From NCBI GenBank assembly GCA_001298575.1, contig LJCV01000312.1, positions 1-35,715 on the forward strand: 35,715 nucleotides of DNA, read 5' to 3'. Position numbers and translations under genes: made by a program. Shown in pieces: positions 1-7,982 of the stretch. The notes below the pieces were generated by a model. The model saw only the letters and a program-made list of their open reading frames with translations, was not told the origin of the DNA and searched no databases. The DNA is from Actinobacteria bacterium OK074 (lineage in GTDB: Bacteria; Actinomycetota; Actinomycetes; Streptomycetales; Streptomycetaceae). The first letter of the stretch is position 1, and each line of letters starts with the position of its first letter.

Positions 1-123
1 GCGCCGCGGGAGCAAGGGCGGCCGGGGGGGCCCCGCCCCGCCCCGCGCGGCCCCCCCCCCCCGCCCAGGCGCCGGGCCCCCCCCCCCCCCCCCCCCCCCC
101 GCCCCCGGCCCGCCCCCCCCGCC
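1..123. other. C/G low-complexity stretch
   Basis: Almost only C and G, with an uninterrupted run of 24 C at 77-100 and another long C run around 49-62. No codon structure can be trusted here. Such a run is not typical even of Streptomyces and is most simply an assembly or read-end artefact. The 5' part of the gene that ends at 363 should lie here but cannot be read. Confidence 0.7.
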
Positions 124-363
124 GTGCCGGCCGCCAGGGACGTGTCCCCCCTGCTCGCCCCCCCGCCCGCGACCCGGGAACACAACTTCGACCGCCACTG
201 GCGCAACGCCCGCACCCGCCCACCCGTCGCCCGACCACCACCCCTCAACGAGGCGCTGCGCGCCGCCCCTTTGGGATCGCACGACCCCGTCGCCTACAAA
301 CTCCGCGAGGTCGGCGACCACTTCCTCAACGGCACCCACCCCGCGTTCACGCTCTACGCCTGA
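124..363 (+). pseudogene. C-terminal fragment of an SfnB/DszC-like acyl-CoA dehydrogenase-fold protein
   Basis: Only the last ~80 codons are readable. They contain FDRHWRNART, SHDPVAYK and VGDHFLNGT. These are recognisable C-terminal landmarks of the flavin-dependent acyl-CoA dehydrogenase superfamily branch that includes SfnB and DszC (sulfur acquisition, desulfurisation). About 15 Pro/Ala-rich residues sit between the RNART and SHDP motifs where relatives have almost none, which suggests decay or sequence error. The body of the enzyme with the FAD-binding region is absent. The fragment ends 21 bases before the sugar-binding protein remnant, so the two were probably co-transcribed. The GTG at 124 is only the first start in the readable frame, not a believable gene start. 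Confidence 0.55.
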
Positions 364-384
364 CCCGTTCGGAGAACCGCCGCC

Positions 385-1241
385 ATGCTCACGCGCAGAA
401 CCCTCCTCCGCGCCACCACCGCGACCGCCGCCCTCGCCACCGCCGGACCCCTGCCGGCCTCCTGCGGCTCCGGCGACACCGCCGCCCTCGACCCGCACGC
501 CACGCCGAAGCTGGACGGCGTCACGCTCAGGATCCCCGCCAACCAGCCCAACGCCCTGTCCTTCTCCTACCTCGCCAAACCCTTCGAGGAGGCCACCGGC
601 GCCAAGCTCAAGGTCACCCCGATCCCGTACGACAAGCTCACCGCGAAGGCGGTCCTGGACGTCCAGTCCGGGGCGAACCAGTTCGACGTCTTCATGTACT
701 GGTACGCGGCCGTCGGCACCCTCGCCGAGGGCGGTGTCATCGAGGACCTCACCGCCAACGCTGGGGCCTGCCCTACGACGGCGACACCCACATCCTCTTC
801 TGCAACACCGAGATCTTCGAACGGCACAAGGTGACGCCGCCCAAGACCTGGGAGGAGTACAACGACATCGCCGCGAAGATCACCAAGGACGCGAAGGGCA
901 AGTACTACGGAGCCATCATCGAGGCCCAGCAGGTGCCCGTCATCCTCGGCTGCGACTTCGCCAAGAAGGCCCAGGACCCCAAGCAGTCCAAGGTCGTGGG
1001 CAAGTGGGGCGTGAACTCGCCCAAGGTCCGCTCCTGTTCACCCGACTCCCACAAGGTCGTCCGCACCGGCCTGGCCGGTGACCCGCTCGCGTGGCCGACC
1101 GTCCCGCAGGCCCCCGCACTGCTGCAGCCCCTCGTCGACGAACTCGCCCTCGGCCTCCAGGGCAAGCAGTCCGCGAGGACGGCCCTGGGCAACACGCAGA
1201 AGTCGTGGGAGAAGGCGCTGAAGAAGGGCACCTCCGGATGA
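385..1241 (+). pseudogene. Decayed extracellular sugar-binding lipoprotein (ABC importer)
   Basis: Starts at ATG 385 after GGAGAA. The first ~125 codons give a signal peptide with a twin-arginine-like MLTRRTLLRA start and a Cys after ALATAGPLPAS, then a normal family-1 solute-binding N-lobe (TLRIPANQPNALSF, GANQFDVFMYWY). Near 757-762 the reading frame shifts. The continuation in another frame reads WGLPYDGDTHILFCNTEIF, KTWEEYNDIAAKIT and then, after NSPKV at about 1026, jumps to a C-terminal piece (QPLVDELALGLQGK...). The readable product is about 285 residues where intact relatives have 420-450, so there is at least one frameshift and one or two internal deletions. It would have bound a sugar for import. 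It overlaps the permease remnant by ATGA at 1238. Confidence 0.75.
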
Positions 1242-1595
1242 GCGCAACCGCCGTACCCGCAGGGCGACTTCGCGGCCGGGGCCACGCGTCCCGGCCGCCC
1301 CCGCCGCACCCGCCGTCGCCTTCCTCGTGGTGTTCGCCGCCTACCCGCTGGTCTACGTCCTCGGCCTGGCCTTCACCCGGTCGACCTCGTCCGGCCGCTC
1401 CAGCAGTGGACCGGCTTCGACAACTTCCGTACGGCACTGGAGAGTCGGTCCTTCACCGGCTCCCTGTGGCGCTCCACCGCCTTCACGATCCTGGCCGCCA
1501 CCGAGGCGGCTGGTCGCGGCCCTGCCGGTGTCCGACCCGGTCCGGCAGGCCCGGCGGCACCGGCCGCCCGTCGGGGAGGGGGCGCCGGGTTCCTG
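1238..1595 (+). pseudogene. Decayed sugar ABC transporter permease (MalF-like)
   Basis: The ATG overlaps the stop of the preceding binding-protein remnant. The family signal is split over frames: AFLVVFAAYPLVYVLGLAFTR (first membrane helix) is in one frame, and QQWTGFDNFRTALES followed by SLWRSTAFTILAATEA is in another. After about 1510 no permease sequence is recognisable, so roughly two thirds of the gene, including the EAA loop that contacts the ATPase, is missing. The convergent P450 gene ends at 1601. With the preceding two fragments this is the remnant of an importer operon. Real deletion is more likely than sequencing error because whole blocks are gone, but the poor sequence at the window edge leaves the second option open. 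Confidence 0.65.
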
Positions 1596-1600
1596 ACCCG

Positions 1601-3016
1601 TCAACGCCCCTTGCCGATCAGGCCCGTCAGGTACCGCCACAGGGACGAGCGCTGGCGTCCGTCCTGTTCCTCGGCGACCGCAGTCGCGTCCGCCACCGGG
1701 GTCGGCGGGTAGGTGGGACGCGGCGGCAGCGCCGGGGCGGTGGACGCGAGTTCGTAGCGCACCGGCAGGGACCGCAGCCCCCGCATGAACGGCGACGACC
1801 GCCACGGCAACTGGTCGACCGGCAGCGCCAGTTCGAGCCCGCTGAAGCGTTCGGTGAGCCGGTCGACGCCCACCGCCGCGACCGTGGACGCCAGTTCGCG
1901 CGCGGGGCACTGCCGCGGCCCCGCACCCCACGACAGGTGCGCCCGGGAACTGATCGCGGTGTCCGACGACATGGGGCACGCGAAGACCGGGTCCGCGTGC
2001 GCGGCGGCCGAGGAGACCCACACCGGGTCGCCCGCCCGGATCGTGTACCGGCCCAGCCGGGTGTCCTCGGCGGCGTACCGGGGCACGAAGTTGACCAGCG
2101 GCGGCTTGCGCATCACCACCCGGTTCATGGTCTCCCTGAGCATCCCCGAGGACAGGCTCGCCCGCACCCCGCCGTCCCCCGTGACCACCTCGACGACCGT
2201 GTTCGCCATCAGGATCCCGACGTGGTCGGACGTCATGCCGAGCAGCATGAACAGCTCACGCGCCAACTCGTCGACCGACAGCCCCGGATGGGCGGCCAGT
2301 AGGTAGGAGGGGAAGTCCTCGCCCGGCTCCTTCGCCTTCGCCTCGCCGAGCTTGACCAGCGTCTCCAGCAGCCGGTGCAGCGCGCTCTCCGCGTCCGGAC
2401 CCGCGTCCAGCACCCGCCACATGTCCATCAGTGCGTCGTCGCCCTGCGAACCGGGGAACCCCAGCAGCCGGCTCGCCACCATCAGCGGCAGCGGGCGGGA
2501 GAACTGCGCCGACAGATCCGCGACCCCGGTGGCGCCGCCCTGCGCGATCAGCGAGATCAACTCGTCGGCGTACGCGGCCGTCGCCGCCTTCAGCCGCTTG
2601 GCCCGCGGATCGCGCGGATCCTGGAACGGCCGCAGCGCCACGTCCCAGGCCGCCCGCAGCGGACGGTAGCCCGCACCGCCCTGGATGAGGATGTGGTTGA
2701 CCTCCAGGGACGGGCCCAGCGGCCAGTCGGCGGGCACCCGGCCCTCCGTGCGCGCCCGCCAGTTCTCCAGCCCCTTGGGCCAGCGCGCGTCGTCCTGGAG
2801 CACCTGCAACGACTCGCGGTAGCCCAGCACCAGCCAGGCCGGCACGCCCAGCATGTCGACCGGCACCACCGGGCCGTGGGCGCGGCGCAGCCGCTCGTAC
2901 ACGATCTGCGGATCCCGTTCGTAGTCCCGGGTCAGCAGCGGCTCGGCGGCCGGCATCGCGCCCCGCGCACCCCCGTGCAGACCCACGATCTCCGCGTCGG
3001 CCCCGTTGGATTCCAT
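1601..3016 (-). CDS. Cytochrome P450 lacking the ExxR motif (conservon-type, CYP156/157-like)
   Basis: A 471-residue haem-thiolate protein. The haem-binding loop HLSWGAGPRQCPARE (Cys ~370) is clear. The I-helix region reads FMLLGMTSDHVGILMANT rather than the usual AGxDT. The K-helix, which in nearly all P450s carries ExxR, reads MNRVVMRKPPLVNF. Alignment on the following PP...NF places Arg299 and Met302 at the Glu and Arg positions, so both conserved residues are replaced. The CYP157 family of Streptomyces conservons is known to lack ExxR, and the C-terminal pattern (FMRGLRSLPVRYE) also fits that group. A C-terminal tail of ~45 residues is extra. Start ATG 3016 follows GGAGGA (3025-3030) by 8 bases. 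No conservon genes, ferredoxin or reductase are adjacent. Substrate unknown; a redox or regulatory rather than biosynthetic role is possible. Confidence 0.85.
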   Translation of the reverse strand: MESNGADAEIVGLHGGARGAMPAAEPLLTRDYERDPQIVYERLRRAHGPVVPVDMLGVPAWLVLGYRESLQVLQDDARWPKGLENWRARTEGRVPADWPLGPSLEVNHILIQGGAGYRPLRAAWDVALRPFQDPRDPRAKRLKAATAAYADELISLIAQGGATGVADLSAQFSRPLPLMVASRLLGFPGSQGDDALMDMWRVLDAGPDAESALHRLLETLVKLGEAKAKEPGEDFPSYLLAAHPGLSVDELARELFMLLGMTSDHVGILMANTVVEVVTGDGGVRASLSSGMLRETMNRVVMRKPPLVNFVPRYAAEDTRLGRYTIRAGDPVWVSSAAAHADPVFACPMSSDTAISSRAHLSWGAGPRQCPARELASTVAAVGVDRLTERFSGLELALPVDQLPWRSSPFMRGLRSLPVRYELASTAPALPPRPTYPPTPVADATAVAEEQDGRQRSSLWRYLTGLIGKGR

Positions 3017-3639
3017 CGTCCGTGTCCTCCGCCACTCCCCGTGCCGAGCCGTGACCGCCCGGTGGTCATGGCCGGTCGGCAGACCCTACTACCTCGTTTT
3101 CCGCTGGATGAAAGAGGGGTGGCGGTCGCCAGCGCCGAGTGCGCACCATGTGAAGGTGTCCACGAATGCCCCGTACCTTTACGGCACGGTGCGGATCGGC
3201 ACGTTTCCCGGCCCGCAGCCGGACCTTTCACATCAAGTACACCAAGTGTGTCGAGAAGGGTCGCGGAAGAGCGGAACTTCCGCCGTTCGAGCAGGACTTC
3301 GGGCTCTTGCCCTTTCGGTTCCCGGTAATCAGTGGGATATCTTGTGCCAACGCTGTGGTTTCCGCCGCGACAAGGCGTGACACCGCGTCTGCCCTCTGCT
3401 TTCGTGCATACGGTTCGCCCCGCCATGCCCTTTTTCCCCCACCACCCCCATTCCGAGCGGAGTTCGCGTGACCATCTCCCGCGCCACGCCCTGGACCGGC
3501 CCTTTCGCCGTCGTCGCTACTTCCGCGGTCGCTCGAAGCCGCCCGCATGCCATCGCGTTCGCAATTCCGGAAACGGATTCCGCGGCGCGCTGAAAGCCGC
3601 CCACCCGCAGACGACTTCGACCGAAAGCATCCGAACTCC
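3017..3639. other. Divergent intergenic region between P450 and MFS genes
   Basis: About 620 bases, visibly richer in A/T than the flanking genes, especially 3150-3470. It must hold the promoters of both divergent genes. On the - strand TAGTAGGGT, about 65 bases upstream of the P450 start, could be a -10 region. A repeated CAAGT (CAAGTACACCAAGTGTG at 3234-3250) is a possible protein-binding site. One short reading frame with a ribosome site (3468-3593) is listed separately. I see no RNA gene or mobile element here. Confidence 0.4.
3468..3593 (+). CDS. Possible 41-residue small protein or leader peptide upstream of the MFS gene
   Basis: GTG 3468 is preceded by GAGCGGAG at a five-base spacing and opens a 41-codon frame ending in TGA at 3591. 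The peptide begins MTISRATPWTGPFAVVATS and ends IPETDSAAR. It has no recognisable family, no Cys and no membrane helix. It lies 47 bases before the likely MFS start, in the same direction. It could be a translated leader or simply a chance frame in GC-rich DNA. The ribosome site is the only positive evidence. Confidence 0.25.
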   Translation: MTISRATPWTGPFAVVATSAVARSRPHAIAFAIPETDSAAR

Positions 3640-4935
3640 GTGGCCACCCCTTTGCGTGAGTTGCTGCCCGCGGGCCGGCACGCGGCCGTTCCCCCCGGAA
3701 GTCTCTTCCGCCGGGTCTACGCGCCGCGCACCTGCGACGCGCTCGCCTTCTCCATGTCGACGTACGCCATGCCGCTCCTGGTCCTGGCCACGACCGGCTC
3801 GTCCTCCCTGACGGGTCTCGCCTTCGCGCTGGAGTGGATCCCGCGGGTGGCGGCCTTCGGCCTGGCCGGCGGGCTGGTCGACCGGCGCGGCGCGGCGATC
3901 GTCTGCTTCCTCGCCTCGCTGCTGCGGGCCGTGCTGGTGGCCGCCGCGGCCGTCGTCCTGGTGCTGCTCCCGGGCGGCACCGCCGAGACGGTCACCGTCA
4001 TGCTCCTCGCGGCCGTGACCGGCGCCCTGTCGCAGTTCAGCTTCGTCGCCAACGAGGCCGTCGGCGCCGTCGTCAGCCGCCGGGCCGAGGGCCACGCGCA
4101 CCGCGTCCAGTCCGTCCTGATCGGCATCGACCAGACGGCCACCCTCATCGGCCCCGCCCTCGGCGGCGTCCTGCTGCTGGCCGGTCCGTCCAAGATGCTC
4201 GGCTGTCTGACCGTCCTGTCCTTCCTGGCCGCCGCGCTCGCGCTCCAGACCCCGCCGACCCCGCTGCGCTCCGCCCAGCGCGCCGAGGCGTTGCAGTCCG
4301 AGGGGCTCAAGGACGGCTGGCGCACCCTGCGTTCGCTGCCCGCGCTGAACCGGCTGGTCGCCGGCCTGATCGTCTCCAACCTCGCCCTCGGGCTGCTCCA
4401 GTCCGCCAGCCCCATCATCGTCGTCGAACGCTTCGGGCTGTCCCCGGCCGCCGCCGGCACCCTGTGGTCCGCCGCCGCCGCGTCCACCCTGATCGCCCTC
4501 ACCGTGTGCCGCTTCGCCCTCAACCGGCTGGGCCTGTGGGTGGTCGGCGCGGTCTGCTCCTCCGTCGCGTCCGCGGCCTGCCTCACCCTCGCCCAGGCGC
4601 CGACGTACGCCGCGTACGTCGTGGTCATGGCCGTCTTCATGGCGGGCGACGGCGGCCTGACCGTCGTCCTGCGCACCCTGCGCTCCCTCCTCATCCCCCC
4701 GGCGGCCTTCGGTACGACGCTGTCGCTGACGATCCTGCTCCTGCTGCTGCCGTTCCCCGTGGCGGGACTCCTCGTCGCCCTCACCCCGGTCCCGCTGCTG
4801 GGCCACGTCATCGCGGTGTGCGCGGTCCTCCAGGCCGTCGCCCTCAGTGCCACCTTCCTGCGCCTGCGCTCGGACCCGGCGATGAGCCGCACGGTCGGCG
4901 CGGACCGGGAACCCGTGGAGGTGCGCGTCGGCTGA
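3640..4935 (+). CDS. Major facilitator superfamily transporter
   Basis: A 431-residue polytopic membrane protein, predicted as a 12-helix drug/metabolite exporter-type MFS protein. It has clear hydrophobic segments, for example AVLVAAAAVVLVLLPGG and LSLTILLLLLPFPVAGLLVAL. The loop after helix 2 has the MFS motif-A pattern in reduced form (GLVDRRGAAIV). I chose GTG 3640 (VATPLRELLPAGRH) because the protein is conserved-looking from there. The frame is open to ATG 3547, but the extra 31 residues are Arg/Pro-rich and unlike a transporter N-terminus. No strong ribosome site is visible for either. It is divergent from the P450, so export of a P450-related compound is conceivable but unsupported. 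It is followed by the nagZ-like gene 138 bases downstream, which has its own putative operator. Confidence 0.8.
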   Translation: MATPLRELLPAGRHAAVPPGSLFRRVYAPRTCDALAFSMSTYAMPLLVLATTGSSSLTGLAFALEWIPRVAAFGLAGGLVDRRGAAIVCFLASLLRAVLVAAAAVVLVLLPGGTAETVTVMLLAAVTGALSQFSFVANEAVGAVVSRRAEGHAHRVQSVLIGIDQTATLIGPALGGVLLLAGPSKMLGCLTVLSFLAAALALQTPPTPLRSAQRAEALQSEGLKDGWRTLRSLPALNRLVAGLIVSNLALGLLQSASPIIVVERFGLSPAAAGTLWSAAAASTLIALTVCRFALNRLGLWVVGAVCSSVASAACLTLAQAPTYAAYVVVMAVFMAGDGGLTVVLRTLRSLLIPPAAFGTTLSLTILLLLLPFPVAGLLVALTPVPLLGHVIAVCAVLQAVALSATFLRLRSDPAMSRTVGADREPVEVRVG

Positions 4936-4966
4936 AGCCGGTGAGAGTGGCGCGTCACCAGGCGTT

Positions 4967-4983
4967 TGGTTGATTGATTCACC
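4967..4983. promoter_or_regulatory. Putative RpiR-type operator upstream of the nagZ-like gene
   Basis: TGGTTGATTGATTCACC lies about 90 bases before the GTG of the hexosaminidase gene. Its first 11 bases are identical to the reverse complement of the palindrome TGGTTCAATCAACCA found at 20021 in front of the alpha-mannosidase gene. This makes it a likely member of the same operator family. Confidence 0.55.
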
Positions 4984-5073
4984 TTGTGGTCATGTTCTGG
5001 TGGCTCCTATCATCTGAGGGCCGCCCGGTCGAGGACGGCCCCGCCCGCCCGAAACGTCCCGAGGACTGACCAG

Positions 5074-6558
5074 GTGACCCAGAATCCGCCCGCCCCGTAC
5101 GGCGACCCGGCCCTGCCCGCCGACCTGGACGAGGCGGTCCACCGCTGCCTCGTCGCCGGATTCGACGGCACCACGGACATCCCGGACCCCCTGAAGCAAC
5201 TGATCGAACGCGGCCTGGGCGGAGTCATCCTCTTCACCCGCAACATCCGCGACGCCGACCAGGTCCGCCGCCTCACCGCCGACCTGCGCGCCCTGCGCCC
5301 CGACCTGCTGGTCGGCATCGACAACGAGGGCGGCGGCATCGGCCACCTCGTCACCGCGGACGCGCCCGACGTCCCCGGCAACCACGCCCTCGGCGTCGCC
5401 GACGACCCCGCGCTCACCGCCCGCTGCGCCGACGCCCTCGCCGCCCACCTGGCCGACCTCGGCATCGCCGTGTCGTACGCCCCCGTCGCCGACCTCCAGC
5501 ACACCCCGAGCAACCCGATCGTGCGCACCCGCTCCTTCGGCGCCGACCCGGGGCACGTCTCGCGCCACCTGGCCTCCTGGATCACCGCCACCGAGGCCCG
5601 CGGCATCGCCTCCTGCGCCAAGCACTTCCCCGGCCACGGCGGCACCGTCACCGACAGCCACCACGACCTGGCCGTCGACCCGCGCCCGGAAGCCGAACTC
5701 CGCCCCGATCTCGAACCGTTCCGCGCGGCCGTCGCCGCGGGCGTGCCGATGCTGATGAGCGCCCACGTCGTCTTCCCCGCCCTGGACCCGGACCGCCCCG
5801 CCACCCTCAGCCGCCGCATCCTGCACGACCTGCTCCGCGGTGAACTCGGCTTCGACGGCGTCCTGGTCACCGACGCGCTGGAGATGAAGGCCATCGCCGA
5901 CCAGTACGGCGAGGCCGCCGGCGCCCGGCTCGCGCTCGCCGCGGGCGCCGACCAGGTCATCGTCGCCGTACCCGACCTGGACACCACACTCGCCTGCCGC
6001 GACGCGGTCCTGGACGCGCTGCGCGACCAGACCCTGTCCGCGGAGCGGGTGTTCGAGGCCGCCGGACGGGTGCGCCGCCTCGCCGAGCGGTACCCGGTGC
6101 CCGCGCCGGGCGCCGGCTGGGACGAGGCGGCCGGACTGGAGGCCGCGCGCCGCGCGGTGCGCTCCGGCCCGCTGCCGCCGCCCGCCCCCGGCGCCTACTG
6201 CGTCGACCTGTTCCCGCCGCCGCACCCCGCGCTCAACTGGGGCGGCGAGGACCTGCTGACCGAACTGCGCGCGGTCGACCCGGCGGTCACCGGCGAGTCC
6301 GTCACCGGCGAGCCCGCCGACACCGACGCCCTCGTCGCCGCCGTACTGGAGCGCGCCGACGGCCGCCCCCTGGTCGTCGCCACCTACGACGCCGTCCTGT
6401 ACCCGTGGCAGCAACACCTGCGCGACGCCCTCGTGACCGGCCGCCCGGACGCGGTGCGCATCGCCACCGGCCTCCCGGAGGACGGTGACGCCCTCTGCTC
6501 CTACGGCCGAGGCCGCGTCAACCTGCGCGCCCTGGCAGAGGTCCTGGCGGGCTGCTGA
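5074..6558 (+). CDS. GH3 beta-N-acetylhexosaminidase (NagZ-like)
   Basis: A 494-residue family 3 glycoside hydrolase of the NagZ type, which cleaves terminal beta-linked N-acetylglucosamine. The signature KHFPGHGGTVTDSHHDL (residues ~183-199) contains the Asp/His pair that acts as acid/base in this subgroup. The nucleophile is Asp~267 in LVTDALEM. There is no signal peptide, so it acts in the cytoplasm. GTG 5074 is preferred because GAGGA ends eight bases before it; the frame remains open upstream to 4984 without a ribosome site. In this locus it would split the GlcNAc-beta-GlcNAc (chitobiose) core after mannose removal, although peptidoglycan fragments are an equally normal NagZ substrate. 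A putative RpiR-type site lies in its leader. It converges on the GH5-like gene, with a hairpin terminator between them. Confidence 0.9.
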   Translation: MTQNPPAPYGDPALPADLDEAVHRCLVAGFDGTTDIPDPLKQLIERGLGGVILFTRNIRDADQVRRLTADLRALRPDLLVGIDNEGGGIGHLVTADAPDVPGNHALGVADDPALTARCADALAAHLADLGIAVSYAPVADLQHTPSNPIVRTRSFGADPGHVSRHLASWITATEARGIASCAKHFPGHGGTVTDSHHDLAVDPRPEAELRPDLEPFRAAVAAGVPMLMSAHVVFPALDPDRPATLSRRILHDLLRGELGFDGVLVTDALEMKAIADQYGEAAGARLALAAGADQVIVAVPDLDTTLACRDAVLDALRDQTLSAERVFEAAGRVRRLAERYPVPAPGAGWDEAAGLEAARRAVRSGPLPPPAPGAYCVDLFPPPHPALNWGGEDLLTELRAVDPAVTGESVTGEPADTDALVAAVLERADGRPLVVATYDAVLYPWQQHLRDALVTGRPDAVRIATGLPEDGDALCSYGRGRVNLRALAEVLAGC

Positions 6559-6583
6559 CCCAACGCATCAACCCGCGCACACG

Positions 6584-6618
6584 CGACGGCCGGGCCCGGT
6601 TCGTGGACCCGGCCGTCG
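6584..6618. terminator. Bidirectional terminator between nagZ-like and GH5-like genes
   Basis: Perfect 11-bp inverted repeat CGACGGCCGGG (6584-6594) / CCCGGCCGTCG (6608-6618) with a 13-base loop. It sits between two convergent stop codons (6558 and 6629), where a shared intrinsic terminator is expected. Confidence 0.75.
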
Positions 6619-6628
6619 TCGTATGCCG

Positions 6629-7879
6629 TCAGGCGGGCCGTACGACCTCGGTGATGCCCCGGGCCGCCAAGTACCCGGCGTCCTCGGCCCGTTCGGCCAG
6701 GACCACGGCCAGCCGCTCGCCCTCGGTACGGCGGCGCATCCACTCCTCGAAGTACGCGCCGCCCGGACCGGAGACCGAGCGGGTGCCGGGCGCGCAGTCC
6801 AGGACCAGGGCCCTCGCGTGCGGTGCGACGGGCCCCGGCTGGGCCTTCACCTCGGTGATCGCCTCCGCGAGGGCCGTGGCGATCGGCTTGGTGCCGCCGC
6901 TGGAGTCGAACAGGCCCAGCGTGTACTCCAGTTCGGGATAGTCGGCCAGCGAGCGGTCCACGTCGTGGGAGCACCACCACGTCACGCCCCACAGGCCCGC
7001 GCTGCCGGCCGCGTTGAGCACCGTGGCCCGCGCGAAGTCGGGCGCGTCCGCGGCCGGGATGTGCGGCTCGGGCGCCCCGGTCTCCTGCACCCACACCGGG
7101 CGCGCCGGGTCCTGGGCGTACGCCTTGGCCAGCTCCACGCCGTACTCGGCGAGATGGTGCACCTGCGGGGAGCGCGGCCCGTACAGCTTGGCGCAGTTGC
7201 CCGAGAACACCCACGGGTGCACGGTCGTCAGGTCGCCCTTGCGGGCGGACGCCTCGGGCGTGAAGGGGTGGTCGTCGCCGTACCAGGCCGCGTCGTACGC
7301 GGAGTGCGTGGCCAGCTGCCCCGGCCGCAGGTTCTCGCGGGCCGCGGCCAGCAGGGTGTCGAGGTAGTGGTCGACCTGCTCGGCCGTCACCGGGTTGTGC
7401 TCGACCAGGTTGTTCAGCTCGTTGCCCAGCTGGAGCCCGATGAGGCCCGGGCGGTCGGCCAGCGCGCTGCCCAGGACGCGCAGCAGGTCGGCTTGCGCGG
7501 CTATGGCCTCGGGGTCGGTGAACACGTTGCGGTGGTGCCAGCTGCGGGTCCACTCCGGGTAGAAGTCGAAGCTCGACAGGTGGCCCTGCACGCCGTCCAC
7601 GAGGACGTCCAGACCGGCCTCCGCGGCCAGGTCGACCAGCTGGACGAGCTGGTCCACGGCCGAGGTACGGATCAGCGTCCGGTTGGGCTGGAGCAGCGGC
7701 CACAGGTGGAAGACCCGGACGTGGTCGAGACCGAGCCCGGCGATCTGGGCGAGATCCTCGCGCGCGTGGGCGGGGTCGAAGTCGTACCAGGAGTGGAACC
7801 AGCCGCGGCGGGGCGTGTAGTTGACGCCGAACCGCAGGGTGGGCGAGCCGGGCGCGTCGGGCGTGGCGGGGGTGCTGAT
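6629..7879 (-). CDS. Clan GH-A glycoside hydrolase (GH5-like, probable beta-mannosidase)
   Basis: A TIM-barrel glycosidase of about 416 residues. The N-terminus reads LRFGVNYTPRRGWFHSWYDFD and DHVRVFHLWP. The acid/base is Glu~154 in GLQLGNELNN and the nucleophile is Glu~266 in WVQETGAP, as expected for clan GH-A. No signal peptide, so intracellular. GH5 subfamily 18 enzymes of this general form include a bifidobacterial beta-mannosidase acting on Man-beta-1,4-GlcNAc, which fits this neighbourhood; that assignment is inference. The start is odd. GGAGGA is followed five bases later by ATC AGC ACC (7879-7877 on the - strand) where ATG AGC ACC would be expected. The first ordinary in-frame start is GTG 7657, which would remove ~74 conserved-looking residues. 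Either an ATC start, a mutation or a base error. The upstream element at 7957-7972 probably controls it. Confidence 0.8.
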   Translation of the reverse strand: MSTPATPDAPGSPTLRFGVNYTPRRGWFHSWYDFDPAHAREDLAQIAGLGLDHVRVFHLWPLLQPNRTLIRTSAVDQLVQLVDLAAEAGLDVLVDGVQGHLSSFDFYPEWTRSWHHRNVFTDPEAIAAQADLLRVLGSALADRPGLIGLQLGNELNNLVEHNPVTAEQVDHYLDTLLAAARENLRPGQLATHSAYDAAWYGDDHPFTPEASARKGDLTTVHPWVFSGNCAKLYGPRSPQVHHLAEYGVELAKAYAQDPARPVWVQETGAPEPHIPAADAPDFARATVLNAAGSAGLWGVTWWCSHDVDRSLADYPELEYTLGLFDSSGGTKPIATALAEAITEVKAQPGPVAPHARALVLDCAPGTRSVSGPGGAYFEEWMRRRTEGERLAVVLAERAEDAGYLAARGITEVVRPA

Positions 7880-7956
7880 GGGGTCCTCCTCGGAGCGTGC
7901 GCCGGAAAACGGGCGCTCGGTCGGGCCCGACAGGCGGGTCGGGGCTTGTCCTCGGC

Positions 7957-7972
7957 GAATGTATCAACCACC
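7957..7972. promoter_or_regulatory. Putative operator/promoter element between GH5-like and kinase genes
   Basis: GAATGTATCAACCACC. On the - strand it reads GGTGGTTGATACATTC, which contains TACATT as a possible -10 for the GH5-like gene. Fifteen of the 16 bases recur at 21130-21145 in front of the RpiR-type regulator gene, also on the strand leading into that gene. A regulator bound here could cover the promoters of both divergent genes. Confidence 0.55.
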
Positions 7973-7982
7973 ATGGTCGGCG

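Noticed and set aside
4984..5073. Earlier start for the nagZ-like gene
   Set aside because: No ribosome site, and the added residues (MWSCSGGSYHLRAARSR) are unlike the family. GTG 5074 has GAGGA at the correct distance.
7959..7975. Peptide start MYQPP common to 7959 and 21132
   Set aside because: The shared ATGTATCARCCACC lies in promoter regions of - strand genes. The similarity is better explained by a DNA-level control element than by a coding one.
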